Source of the DNA: Flavobacteriales bacterium
GTDB taxonomy: Bacteria; Bacteroidota; Bacteroidia; Flavobacteriales; Crocinitomicaceae
Direction: 5' to 3'
NCBI GenBank assembly: GCA_947375085.1
Contig: CANCEQ010000047.1
Span: forward strand, 1 to 17,292
Length of the DNA stretch: 17,292 bases
This document shows, piece after piece, positions 8,047 to 16,287 of the stretch; within the stretch, counting starts at the first letter, position 1; the number at the start of each line of letters is the position of its first letter. The notes under the pieces are model-generated. The model did no database searches and was not told the origin of the DNA. It saw only the letters and a program-made list of their open reading frames with translations. The translations under genes and the position numbers were made by a program.

Positions 8047-8753
8047 TCAGTTTCATTCTTTGATCCAATCAAGAAATCTGCCATTGCAAAATCTAGTTTC
8101 GTATCTATATCAATCGAAGACTCTCTACTCATTTTATATCCAAAAATATTTTTATCAATAAAAAAAGTTTTTTGTTTTAAAAATTCTGAAACTTTACAGA
8201 TATAAATTGCTCCATTTATTCTATAAAAACTTGGCAAATCCTGTGATCTAGTATTTTTAACTTCATCTCTCAAAAAATGCTCTAAACTTAAATCCGATTC
8301 AATTGTATTTGACCAAAGAGGTGAATGATCCATTTCACATATTGAAACAATTGCATCCGCTTTTTTAGTTTCTAATAACTTTATGGCTCCATTTATATCT
8401 TCAGTTGTTCTGAGAGGTGATGTTGGTTGTAATAAAATTAAATATTCAAACTCTCTATTTAAGTTCGTTTTATAATATTCAATACAATGATTTACGACAT
8501 CAAAACTTGTAGCAGTATCATTACTTAAATATTCTGGTCTTAAAAAAGGTGTACTCACAAAATTATTAGCTGAAATTTTTTGAATTTCAACACTATCGGT
8601 ACTTACAACTACTTCTTGAATAAATTCAGAATTTTTAGCCGCTTCAATTGTCCAAGAAATTAAAGGTTTTCCTCCTAAGTTTAATATATTTTTATTTGGC
8701 AGTCGTTTACTCCCACCTCGTGCAGTAATAATGGCGATAAATTTTTCTTTCAT
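8040..8753 (-). CDS. legF: CMP-N,N'-diacetyllegionaminic acid synthase (LegF/NeuA-type cytidylyltransferase)
   Basis: This 237-residue cytidylyltransferase activates a nonulosonic acid with CTP, releasing pyrophosphate. The nucleotide-binding loop is ARGGSKRLPNKN (11-22); LLQPTSPLR (107-115), FYRINGAIY (176-184) and SIDIDTKLDF (213-222) are conserved NeuA-family motifs, the last providing metal-binding aspartates. Length fits the compact bacterial enzymes without an extra C-terminal domain. It starts nine bases after the nucleotidyltransferase gene and overlaps the next gene by seven bases. Family members act on sialic, legionaminic or pseudaminic acid; the legionaminic assignment rests on the LegB, LegC, LegG and LegI neighbours. 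Specificity for acyl groups other than acetyl cannot be excluded. Confidence 0.9.
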   Translation of the reverse strand: MKEKFIAIITARGGSKRLPNKNILNLGGKPLISWTIEAAKNSEFIQEVVVSTDSVEIQKISANNFVSTPFLRPEYLSNDTATSFDVVNHCIEYYKTNLNREFEYLILLQPTSPLRTTEDINGAIKLLETKKADAIVSICEMDHSPLWSNTIESDLSLEHFLRDEVKNTRSQDLPSFYRINGAIYICKVSEFLKQKTFFIDKNIFGYKMSRESSIDIDTKLDFAMADFLIGSKNETEC

Positions 8754-8762
8754 TCTAGATGA

Positions 8763-9812
8763 TTAAAATTTTATATGATCAACATCTTCCTGAGCTTTGT
8801 TAAAATCATCATGTTTTCCAATATCAAGCCAATATCCATGAATAGGGAAATGAATAACCTTTTTCCCATTTGCAATTAATACATCCATAAAATCGGTAGC
8901 ATTAAAATGCTTTGCAACAGGTATTAAATATAATAACTCCTTTTTTATTAGATATATTCCTGCATTTGAATAATAAGTGTAAGTTGGCTTTTCCTTAAAA
9001 GAGAGTATCCTATTACCCTCTTTTTCAATAACAGCATAAGGAATATCAACTTTATATGGTATAGAAGCGACTGCCATGTCAGCATCTTCATTTTCAAAAT
9101 TATTGTAGAAGTCTTCAAAATCAATGTTTGTTAATAAATCTGAATTCATTACCAAAATTGAATCGTTTTTAAAATTTTCTATCAAACTTACAGAACCAAT
9201 AGTCCCTAAAGGTTCTAATTCTTCAACATAATTGATTGTGATATTTTTACTCTCTCCATTTCCAAATTTATCAATAATTTGATTTCCCAAATATTTGATT
9301 GTAATTGATAAATCAGAAATCCCAAATTCTGCTAAACGATCAATATTTCTTTCAATAATTGATTTATCTCCAACCTTCAATAGTGGTTTGGGTGTTGAAT
9401 CCGTTAAGGGTCTTAATCTTTCACCTCTTCCTCCAGCCATTAATACTGCATCAACTGGAAGTATCGTTTTTAACTTTGCTAAATTTAAAATTTTTAAAAT
9501 TTTATTAGAATCATCCAATAATGGTATGAAATTTATATTTAAATCTTTGAATTTATTTATAGCTAATTTTGAAAATTCATTTTTACGAATAAATCGATAA
9601 TTCGTATACATTACCTTTTCAAGAATTTCATCAATCACAACTCCTTTCAATAAGCTTCTACGTATATCTCCATCAGTCAGTGTGCCAACTAATTGATTGT
9701 TTTCATTCAGTACAAACAAAGTTAACGTTAATGGTAAATCATTTAATTTCTCTAATGCTTCCCTAATCGATTGTTGACTATAAATGGTGTTATTTGAAAG
9801 TTCTTTATTCAT
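8763..9812 (-). CDS. ptmE: CBS-domain sugar-1-phosphate nucleotidyltransferase (PtmE-like, probable GlcN(Ac)-1-P guanylyltransferase)
   Basis: This 349-residue protein has two N-terminal CBS motifs (about 1-118) joined to a nucleotidyltransferase domain with the loop VLMAGGRGERLRPLTDSTPK (123-142). That order matches PtmE, which in Campylobacter makes the GDP-amino sugar that enters the legionaminic acid route. The frame stays open to an ATG at 9872, but I chose the ATG at 9812: it lies seven bases after the FemAB-like stop, whereas the longer form would overlap that gene by 53 bases and add 20 residues without homology. CBS domains bind adenosine nucleotides and may make activity respond to energy state. 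Its position among leg genes supports a GDP-linked pathway rather than a UDP-linked one. Base specificity (GTP against UTP or CTP) is inferred. Confidence 0.85.
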   Translation of the reverse strand: MNKELSNNTIYSQQSIREALEKLNDLPLTLTLFVLNENNQLVGTLTDGDIRRSLLKGVVIDEILEKVMYTNYRFIRKNEFSKLAINKFKDLNINFIPLLDDSNKILKILNLAKLKTILPVDAVLMAGGRGERLRPLTDSTPKPLLKVGDKSIIERNIDRLAEFGISDLSITIKYLGNQIIDKFGNGESKNITINYVEELEPLGTIGSVSLIENFKNDSILVMNSDLLTNIDFEDFYNNFENEDADMAVASIPYKVDIPYAVIEKEGNRILSFKEKPTYTYYSNAGIYLIKKELLYLIPVAKHFNATDFMDVLIANGKKVIHFPIHGYWLDIGKHDDFNKAQEDVDHIKF

Positions 9813-9819
9813 ATTGAAA

Positions 9820-10869
9820 TTACCTGTAAAATTGAAGTATTTGTTTTCTAGACTCATAATCATCAGAACCATAATTAGAAATCCAATCCTCTACTATTTC
9901 TTTATATATTTTGTCATTAAAGATACGTTTTCCTATGAAAAAATCTTTATTCTGTTTAGAAAAATTACTCTTAAATTTGTATAGATGGTCATTTAAATCA
10001 TTCGTTAATCCACCTCCAAAATTAATTACATTAATATTTTTAGATTTCAATAACTCTATCGTTTTTGACAATAGGTAATTAGTTGCTGGAATTTTTCCAA
10101 AATCTAAATTTCTAGCAGATAAGTAATATGTTCCAATCTCACCTGACAAGAAAAACAAGGAATAACTATAAACAATATTTTCTTTTTCAACTTTTACTAA
10201 AATTATTTTATCTCCTAAATTCTCATACAAATCTAAAATAATTTGCTTCTTAAAATAATAAAAAGAATTTGCTCCAGAATTATTCATTGTTAAATAATAC
10301 ATATCAATAAATGCTTCTAAATCAGCTAAACGATTTGTTTCTTCAAAAGTATAGCCCTCTTTTTCTAATTTTCTAATTAAATTTCTATTTCCGCTTGAAA
10401 ATTCTTTTGTCCAAATATCTTCCCAAGATTGCTTAGAATTTAATACAACTATTGTCCTATTTTGAATATTCTTAATATTCTGACTAAACTTTACATTTTC
10501 ATTATATATAAAATGATATCGTATAAATTCAGTCACACATTTTTCAGAAATATACTTTATGAATAATGATTCAGCTTCTTTAAAAAAAATGTCATTTGAG
10601 CAATAAGGTCCACAATATCCGTATGGAGAAGTTAAATCAAAATAATCTTTGAGTTCAGGTTTGTCAAATTTTAATTTAATATAGGGGTAAACGAAAATAT
10701 TTCTGTTTTTAACTAAAGTGAAAATTTCATATTCCCCATTTTGAATTTGAGCATCTATATTTAAAAATTCAGGACTATAATAAACATCAAGAATTAATCC
10801 ATTTTTAGTGAGAAAGTTCTTATAGTCTATCTCATTAGATTTATTAAATATTTTTACTTCTTCGAACAT
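9820..10869 (-). CDS. FemAB-like (GNAT superfamily) acyl or aminoacyl transferase
   Basis: This 349-residue protein resembles the FemA/FemB and peptidoglycan-bridge transferase family, which has two GNAT-like folds and in characterised members moves an amino acid from aminoacyl-tRNA to an amino group. Visible family patterns are SPYGYCGPY (81-89), a second-domain stretch around RNLIRKLEKEGYTFEE (162-177), YYLSARN (248-254), INFGGGL (282-288) and LYKFKSNFS (297-305). There is no signal peptide. It lies inside the nonulosonic acid pathway, 10 bases after legG and seven bases before the ptmE-like start. No standard LegH N-acetyltransferase is seen in the window, so this protein may supply an N-acyl group, acetyl or aminoacyl, on the sugar. 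Relatives in capsule clusters are usually uncharacterised. Family is fairly sure, function inferred. Confidence 0.8.
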   Translation of the reverse strand: MFEEVKIFNKSNEIDYKNFLTKNGLILDVYYSPEFLNIDAQIQNGEYEIFTLVKNRNIFVYPYIKLKFDKPELKDYFDLTSPYGYCGPYCSNDIFFKEAESLFIKYISEKCVTEFIRYHFIYNENVKFSQNIKNIQNRTIVVLNSKQSWEDIWTKEFSSGNRNLIRKLEKEGYTFEETNRLADLEAFIDMYYLTMNNSGANSFYYFKKQIILDLYENLGDKIILVKVEKENIVYSYSLFFLSGEIGTYYLSARNLDFGKIPATNYLLSKTIELLKSKNINVINFGGGLTNDLNDHLYKFKSNFSKQNKDFFIGKRIFNDKIYKEIVEDWISNYGSDDYESRKQILQFYR

Positions 10870-10879
10870 TCTTATAAAG

Positions 10880-12040
10880 TTAAAATATGCTTTTCTTTAA
10901 AATTAATTTTTCTTTATCTATAGTTTTGATCGCTTCTAATATTTTATCAGAACAATTCCCATTTCCATAAATGTTTATTGATGACTGAATTGATTTTAAA
11001 AAATCATCAGTACTAGCAAAATGAATTTTATTTATAATTTTATCTATATCAACTTCAACATCAAGAGTACATATATTCCTATCTCTCCCTTTCTGTCTAT
11101 CACCAACATTAACTACTGGTAGATTAAATGATTGAGCTTCTATAATCCCACTTGAAGAATTCCCTAACATCAATAATGCATATTTCAAAATCGAATAATA
11201 GCGTTTTTGACCTAAACTTTTAATAAATTTTATTGATTTATTTTTTTTAGCTAGGTCTATAAAAGTATCATTTATTTCTGCTCCCCCATTATCGAAATTA
11301 GAAGAAGTTACCAAAAATTCACACTCAGGAAACTCTGTTAATAATCGTTCAAATAAAGTAGTTAAAAAATCTGAATTTATAGTTAATGAAATTGTTTCAG
11401 GGTGAAAAGTTGTTATTACTAACTTCTTATTTACATCTAAATTTAATTCTCTATATAATTCTTCTTTAGGAATTGATTCAATAGCTAAGATACTATCAAT
11501 TCCAGGTTCACCTGTATTAAAAACACGCCAACTTTCTTCTCCCATTTTTAACAAATTCAATTTACTTGACTCTGTTCCAACAAAATGAAGATGTGCCATT
11601 TTTGAAACAGCATGACGAATTTGATTATCAATTGCTCCTTCAGTAACATCACCTCCAGAAATATGCGCGATTGGAATATTTAAAACTAATGCAGAATTAA
11701 CTACCGGTAACAACTCAAAGCGATCTCCTACAACTATAATTATATCTGGTCTATTTTCAGTTAAATATTCTCCCATTTGTAGAGTCAAATGTCCCATTGA
11801 ACGAGTTAGTACAGTACCTTCAGAATCACTAAATAAAAAGGGGAATTTTGCTGAAATAGTAAATCCATCGTTTATTATTTCATTTATTGTATTACCATGT
11901 TCACTTAATAAATGAGCTCCACCAACTAATAATTCCAAATCTAAAAATGAATCATTTTTAATTTTAGTTAAAAGAGGAATCATAACTCCATACTCGGAAC
12001 GAATAGAAGTAAAAATAGCTATTTTTTGAATTTTACGCAA
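10880..12040 (-). CDS. legG: GDP- or UDP-diacetamido-trideoxyhexose hydrolysing 2-epimerase (LegG/NeuC-type)
   Basis: This 386-residue NeuC-family enzyme cleaves the nucleotide from the diacetamido sugar while inverting C2, giving the free 6-deoxy-mannose-type precursor used by LegI. Family features are the N-terminal KIAIFTSIRSEYG (6-18), VGDRFELLPV (104-113), HISGGDVTEGAIDNQIRHA (126-144) and a C-terminal LGNSSSGIIEA donor-binding loop. The start appears to be TTG at 12040: the frame is closed by an in-frame stop two codons upstream, and the next ATG would remove the conserved N-terminus. The start overlaps the legI stop by eight bases, which suggests reinitiation coupling. A NeuC role for sialic acid is the alternative, but LegB and LegC next door favour legionaminic acid. 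Confidence 0.9.
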   Translation of the reverse strand: MRKIQKIAIFTSIRSEYGVMIPLLTKIKNDSFLDLELLVGGAHLLSEHGNTINEIINDGFTISAKFPFLFSDSEGTVLTRSMGHLTLQMGEYLTENRPDIIIVVGDRFELLPVVNSALVLNIPIAHISGGDVTEGAIDNQIRHAVSKMAHLHFVGTESSKLNLLKMGEESWRVFNTGEPGIDSILAIESIPKEELYRELNLDVNKKLVITTFHPETISLTINSDFLTTLFERLLTEFPECEFLVTSSNFDNGGAEINDTFIDLAKKNKSIKFIKSLGQKRYYSILKYALLMLGNSSSGIIEAQSFNLPVVNVGDRQKGRDRNICTLDVEVDIDKIINKIHFASTDDFLKSIQSSINIYGNGNCSDKILEAIKTIDKEKLILKKSIF

Positions 12041-13055
12041 AATCTAAATCATTTAATTTTATAGCTGCACCCTCATTAATATCTCTTACGACTTTCTTCC
12101 CAATTACGAAATCATAATCTTCAGCACTCAATGAGTTCACAGGTCTTTTCATAATTAAATGATCGTCTGAAATTATTTCACCTTTTAAAATTGTCTTATT
12201 CAAATAAATTCCTTTTTGTACAATTTTTTTAGTCTCAACTTCAGTTAAATGTGGCTTTTTTAACCCATTTCCTCCTATAGCAACCTCAATATTTCGAATA
12301 GATTTAACTAATTCTTGTAATTCAATTGGATCTAAAGAAGCCTTATGGTCTGGCCCAATCATTTTCTTATCAAGAGTGTAATGCTTTTCAATTATTACCG
12401 CCCCCATAGCAACCGCTGCCAGAGAAATTTCAATACCTTCTGTATGATCAGAATAACCTACCTCACAATTAAAAACAGATTGTAAAGTATTCATTGCTTT
12501 TAAATTAACAGAATCTAAAGGTGCGGGATAATTCGATGTGCAATGCAATAAACTTACACTTGGTGCTCCAGAATCTAACAATGTATAATATGCTTTTTCA
12601 ACCTCACCGATTGTTGACATACCGGTTGAAAGAATAATCGGTTTCTTTTTATTTCCGAACCTTCTTAAAAAAGGAACATTAGTTACTTCGCCTGAGCCAA
12701 TCTTCAAAAGTGGTAAATCTAATTCATCAGATAAAAAATCTAAACTTTTATAATCATCTGGAGTCGAAAGAAATTTAACACCTCTTGATTCTGAATAGTT
12801 TTTAAGTTCTATGAAATCACTAAACGAAAGCTCCAACCTTTTCAACATTTCAAATTGAGTTGTACTATCACCATCATTTTGAATTTGATATTCAGCTTTT
12901 GCTGCAGATCTGTCTACTATATCTTCAGTAATCCAAGTTTGAAACTTAACATAATCGACCTTAGCTTCAGCTGCAACATCAATTAATTTCTTTGCTAAAT
13001 CAATATTCCCATTATGATTTACACCCGCTTCTGCAATAATAATGACCTTTCCCAT
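12033..13055 (-). CDS. legI: N,N'-diacetyllegionaminic acid synthase (LegI/NeuB-type)
   Basis: This 340-residue synthase condenses phosphoenolpyruvate with the six-carbon diacetamido sugar to give the nine-carbon nonulosonic acid. It has the NeuB TIM-barrel signatures IIAEAGVNHNG (6-16), VKFQT (36-40), KIGSGEVTNVPFL (118-130), ILSTGMST (141-148), LLHCTSNYPAP (169-179), YSDHTEG (201-207) and EKHYTLDK followed by GPDHKASLDP (223-243), which supply PEP- and metal-binding residues. The C-terminal 60 residues form the SAF/antifreeze-like domain (LNKTILKGEIISDDHL, 285-300). Length is normal. The start codon shares one base with the legC stop (TAATG). The family is certain; legionaminic over sialic acid is based on neighbours. 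Confidence 0.94.
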   Translation of the reverse strand: MGKVIIIAEAGVNHNGNIDLAKKLIDVAAEAKVDYVKFQTWITEDIVDRSAAKAEYQIQNDGDSTTQFEMLKRLELSFSDFIELKNYSESRGVKFLSTPDDYKSLDFLSDELDLPLLKIGSGEVTNVPFLRRFGNKKKPIILSTGMSTIGEVEKAYYTLLDSGAPSVSLLHCTSNYPAPLDSVNLKAMNTLQSVFNCEVGYSDHTEGIEISLAAVAMGAVIIEKHYTLDKKMIGPDHKASLDPIELQELVKSIRNIEVAIGGNGLKKPHLTEVETKKIVQKGIYLNKTILKGEIISDDHLIMKRPVNSLSAEDYDFVIGKKVVRDINEGAAIKLNDLDFA

Positions 13056-14206
13056 TATAAATTTATTCTTACGCTACTAGGAATGTTTACTAATCGATCT
13101 TCTAACCATTCAGCATTTTCAATATTCCCTTTTATTGAATGTTTAAACATCTCTAATTTAGACATTAAAGTCCAAACAGGTCTAGTCATAACATTATGAT
13201 TATTAGTAAATTCAAGAAAAGCATTTCTCTCATCTATATCACTTAATAATATTGCATTTAACCAATAATTAGATGAGCAATTTTCCGGTTCAGAAATAAA
13301 TTTGATATTATTTTCTTTAAAAAAAATACTATACTTAGAAGCTAACTCTCTTTTATTTTGAATAAAACTTTCCAATTGCTCTACTTGAGCACAAGCAAGT
13401 GCAGCATTTAAATTTGGAAGTCTATAATTATAACCTATATTATCATGATTAAATTCCCATCTATGTGGTATTTTAGATTGTGTCGATAAATGTTTCGCTA
13501 GTAATCCAATTTCATCATTATCAGTTACAATCATACCTCCACCTCCACAAGTAATTGTTTTATTACCATTAAAACTAAATGTACCCATTAAACCAAAACG
13601 TCCTGTTTGTTTTCCTTTGAAAGTACTACCAATAGATTCCGCGGCATCTTCAATTAAAGGTATATGATAGTCATCACAAATTTGAACTAATTCTTCTATA
13701 TCTGCAGGATGCCCAAATGTATGCATAGGAACGCATGCTGCAATTCTTTTTCCTGATTCTTTGTGAATTAAATCTCCTTTGGAATTTAATTTAGTTTCAT
13801 TTTTTAAAAAATCTTTTAATTTAGAAGGAGAAAGTCCTAAATTATTAAGATCAACATCAATAAATAAAGGATTGGCTCCAATATAACTGATTGCATTACA
13901 TGTTGCGATAAAAGTTAAAGGCTGTGTAATAACTAACTCATCTTTCTTAACCCCTGCAAGTATTAATGACAAATGAAGTGCTGCAGACCCATTAGTTGTA
14001 GCAATAGCATATTTTGCACCTGTAAAATCTTTAATCTTATTTTCAAACAGATCAACATATTTACCAACTGATGAAACAAAAGTTGAGTCAATACAATCTA
14101 AAACATATTCTCTCTCATTACCAACGAATCTTGGTTCATGAAGAGGAATAAAGTCATCTACGACATTAAATGTAGTCTTTATAAAATCAACAACTTGTTT
14201 ATACAT
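13055..14206 (-). CDS. legC: LegC-type nucleotide-sugar 4-aminotransferase
   Basis: This 383-residue PLP enzyme of the DegT/DnrJ/EryC1 family should aminate C4 of the 4-keto-6-deoxy sugar made by LegB, using glutamate. It has the LegC-type N-terminus FIPLHEPRFVGNEREYV (19-35), SSVGKYV (45-51), TTNGSAALHLS (70-80), IEDAAESIGS (185-194) with Asp187 near the PLP ring, and TFSFNGNKTITCGGGG (209-224), in which Lys216 is the expected Schiff-base lysine. Length is normal. The start overlaps the legB stop by eight bases, and the gene shares one base with legI, so the three enzymes are likely made in step. It differs clearly from the second aminotransferase at the left edge. Confidence 0.93.
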   Translation of the reverse strand: MYKQVVDFIKTTFNVVDDFIPLHEPRFVGNEREYVLDCIDSTFVSSVGKYVDLFENKIKDFTGAKYAIATTNGSAALHLSLILAGVKKDELVITQPLTFIATCNAISYIGANPLFIDVDLNNLGLSPSKLKDFLKNETKLNSKGDLIHKESGKRIAACVPMHTFGHPADIEELVQICDDYHIPLIEDAAESIGSTFKGKQTGRFGLMGTFSFNGNKTITCGGGGMIVTDNDEIGLLAKHLSTQSKIPHRWEFNHDNIGYNYRLPNLNAALACAQVEQLESFIQNKRELASKYSIFFKENNIKFISEPENCSSNYWLNAILLSDIDERNAFLEFTNNHNVMTRPVWTLMSKLEMFKHSIKGNIENAEWLEDRLVNIPSSVRINL

Positions 14207-15191
14207 TATAAATATCCGTTTTGTATTTTTTTAAATTTTCAACTTTAGTAAACCAATCAATAGTTTCAGTCAATCCTTTACGAATATCATATTCAGGTAG
14301 AAAGCCAGTCAATTCATTAATCTTAGTATTATCACACCAAAGTCTATGAACCTCAGATTTCTCAGGTCTTAAACGCTGATTATCAGTTATGAAAGTAACA
14401 TCGCTTTTCATAATATCTTTGATCATATTCAATGTATCTCCTACTGATATTTCATAGTTAGATCCTATATTAATAGTCTCCCCAATTGTTTTATCAGATT
14501 CAGCTATTTCAATGAAGCCTCTACAAGTATCTAATACAAAATTAAAATCTCGAGTTGGTGAAACATCGCCTAATTTTATCTCTTTAATCCCATTTGCAAT
14601 TTGAGAGATTATAGTTGGAATAACAGCCCTAGCTGATTGCCTTGGACCATAGGTGTTAAAAGGTCGTACAATCGTAACAGGTAAATTAAAGGAATTATAA
14701 AAACTAAAAGCCATCGCATCAGCGCCTACTTTACTTGCGCTATACGGAGACTGAGCTTGAATTGGATGTTTTTCATCAATCGGAACATATTGTGCAGTCC
14801 CATATACTTCACTAGTAGAAGTGTGGAGTACTCGTTTACAACCATTTTGTAAAGCTCCTTGGCAAATATTTAAAGTTCCAATTACATTTGTATCAACATA
14901 ACTAGAAGGTGCAATATAAGAGTATGGAATTGCAATCAAAGCAGCTAGATGAAAAACGATATCAACCCCTTTCGTTATTTCCAAACAATAATGTGGATCT
15001 CTAACATCTCCAGTCAATATCTCAATTTTGTTTAAGCAGTCAATATCTTCTAACCACCCCCAATTATTAAAAGAATTATAGTATGATAACGCTTTAACAT
15101 TATACCCTCTTTTTACAAGCATTTCAGTAAGGTGTGAACCTATAAAACCATCTGCTCCAGTAACCAATACCGTCTTTGAATTTAATTCCAT
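14199..15191 (-). CDS. legB: NAD-dependent nucleotide-sugar 4,6-dehydratase (LegB)
   Basis: This 330-residue extended short-chain dehydrogenase converts GDP- or UDP-GlcNAc to the 4-keto-6-deoxy sugar that starts the legionaminic acid route. The Rossmann motif is TGADGFIGSH (11-20), the active-site stretch is TSTSEVYG (124-131), and the catalytic pair is in YSASK (Tyr150, Lys154). VRPFNTYGPRQSARAVIP (175-192) is typical of the LegB-like group. The frame extends nine codons upstream to a TTG at 15218, but I chose the ATG at 15191 because it places the Rossmann motif at the usual distance from the start and the upstream residues show no conserved character. It follows a 119-base gap, the largest in the window, and overlaps legC by eight bases. 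Confidence 0.93.
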   Translation of the reverse strand: MELNSKTVLVTGADGFIGSHLTEMLVKRGYNVKALSYYNSFNNWGWLEDIDCLNKIEILTGDVRDPHYCLEITKGVDIVFHLAALIAIPYSYIAPSSYVDTNVIGTLNICQGALQNGCKRVLHTSTSEVYGTAQYVPIDEKHPIQAQSPYSASKVGADAMAFSFYNSFNLPVTIVRPFNTYGPRQSARAVIPTIISQIANGIKEIKLGDVSPTRDFNFVLDTCRGFIEIAESDKTIGETINIGSNYEISVGDTLNMIKDIMKSDVTFITDNQRLRPEKSEVHRLWCDNTKINELTGFLPEYDIRKGLTETIDWFTKVENLKKYKTDIYNV

Positions 15192-15215
15192 TTTATACTC
15201 TAAAATATTAAAATA

Positions 15216-15223
15216 CAAAAATA
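15216..15223 (-). promoter_or_regulatory. Possible -7 element upstream of legB
   Basis: On the minus strand this reads TATTTTTG, matching the Bacteroidota -7 pattern TAnnTTTG, about 25 bases before the legB ATG. No TTG is found at the usual 19-23 bases upstream, so the site is weak evidence. It lies in the 119-base A+T-rich gap (15192-15310) between the deacetylase gene and legB, which otherwise holds nothing recognisable. Confidence 0.22.
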
Positions 15224-15310
15224 AGAAAATTCAACAATTACACTAGTAAAAATTGTCAAACCAAGTATAAAATATAATTTATGAAATTCTAGTAAATTAA
15301 AGCAAAACGA

Positions 15311-16285
15311 TCAAATTACAAACCATTCATTCGGAAGTGCATTTTTATCTTTTGGCAAATCATTAGTATCTAATCTAGGTACTTTTAAAAAATCATTTTT
15401 AGTATAATCAAAAATATCAACATTAGTGGTTAATCCTAATTTACATCCTCTATCTTTTAAAAGATCCAATGTATCTTGATTAAAATCACCATAAGGATAA
15501 CACATTGACCAATAATCTAAATCTCCCCCAATATTTTTAATAAAATCGATGGATCGATCAATTTCATATGCTTGTTTCACTTTATTTAAGGAACTTAACC
15601 AATAATGGCTATATCCATGCCCCCCAATATGCATTCCATTTTCTCGCATAATTCGAACCTGATCTTCACTCATATAAAGTTCTCTACTAAAAGACTTTTC
15701 ATCAGAAGTTACGTATTTAATAAAAAGTTCATCAGTTATTTTAGATCTTAAAGATTCTTCAAGTTCCACTTGTAAAAGTCGTTTGATGAATATCACCTCT
15801 TTTGAATCAAAACGTGAAGAAATTGCAAGTTTTTGAAAATAAAAATCATTGTCCATTAATCCATATTCAAAACGATAATTATTTAATCGATTAAATATAT
15901 CATTAATTAAATCCTGTTTATCAGGAACTGCTGCTAAAATATAATGAATTTTATTTACATCTAATATTTTATTTTCTAGAACAGTCTGAACAGGAATATA
16001 AAAACTACCTTGAATTTTTCTTTTTTCTAAAACCGGAAAAACACATTCAAAATGGTCGGTATAACCATCATCAAAAGTCAACAACACTGAATTAGGTGGT
16101 AATGATGTATTGTTTTCAAAACTATCAATCAACTCTTCAGTTCGTATGAAATTATAATTTTTAGATAAAAATTCTATTTGTTCTTTAAACAAATTTAAAT
16201 CAAGACCTTTTATGTCGGGATATCTCGAATTTAGCAAATCTCTGACATAATGAAACATTACGACAGTACACTTAGAATTATGCAT
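15311..16285 (-). CDS. NodB-type polysaccharide deacetylase family protein (CE4), apparently cytoplasmic
   Basis: This 324-residue protein carries the NodB homology domain of carbohydrate esterase family 4, metal-dependent enzymes that remove N- or O-acetyl groups from glycans. Motif 1 is LLTFDDGYTDH (68-78), with the catalytic base and metal-binding Asp; motif 2 is GGHGYSH (221-227), giving His223 and His227; YPYGDFN (263-269) is motif 3, and KVPRLDTNDLP (301-311) ends the domain. About 140 residues separate motifs 1 and 2, longer than in compact family members, and include a charged helical insertion (about 105-210). No signal peptide is visible, unlike enzymes that act on cell-wall polymers, so an intracellular substrate such as a lipid-linked or nucleotide sugar is possible. 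It starts two bases after the GNAT-like gene. The substrate is unknown. Confidence 0.86.
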   Translation of the reverse strand: MHNSKCTVVMFHYVRDLLNSRYPDIKGLDLNLFKEQIEFLSKNYNFIRTEELIDSFENNTSLPPNSVLLTFDDGYTDHFECVFPVLEKRKIQGSFYIPVQTVLENKILDVNKIHYILAAVPDKQDLINDIFNRLNNYRFEYGLMDNDFYFQKLAISSRFDSKEVIFIKRLLQVELEESLRSKITDELFIKYVTSDEKSFSRELYMSEDQVRIMRENGMHIGGHGYSHYWLSSLNKVKQAYEIDRSIDFIKNIGGDLDYWSMCYPYGDFNQDTLDLLKDRGCKLGLTTNVDIFDYTKNDFLKVPRLDTNDLPKDKNALPNEWFVI

Positions 16286-16287
16286 AG

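Noticed and set aside
9813..9872. Twenty-residue upstream extension of the ptmE-like protein.
   Set aside because: It would overlap the FemAB-like gene by 53 bases and precede the CBS domain with a segment that looks like antiphase coding of the neighbour.
10880..13055. Sialic acid (NeuB/NeuC) rather than legionaminic acid synthesis.
   Set aside because: The linked LegB dehydratase and LegC aminotransferase are not needed for sialic acid, and they are tightly coupled to these two genes.
15192..15218. TTG start for legB at 15218.
   Set aside because: The ATG at 15191 gives the normal short N-terminus before the Rossmann motif; the nine extra residues show no conserved feature.
15254..15259. 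TTGACA on the minus strand upstream of legB, considered as a -35 box.
   Set aside because: The nearest -10-like TAATTG lies only about 13 bases away, and Bacteroidota do not normally use this promoter type.
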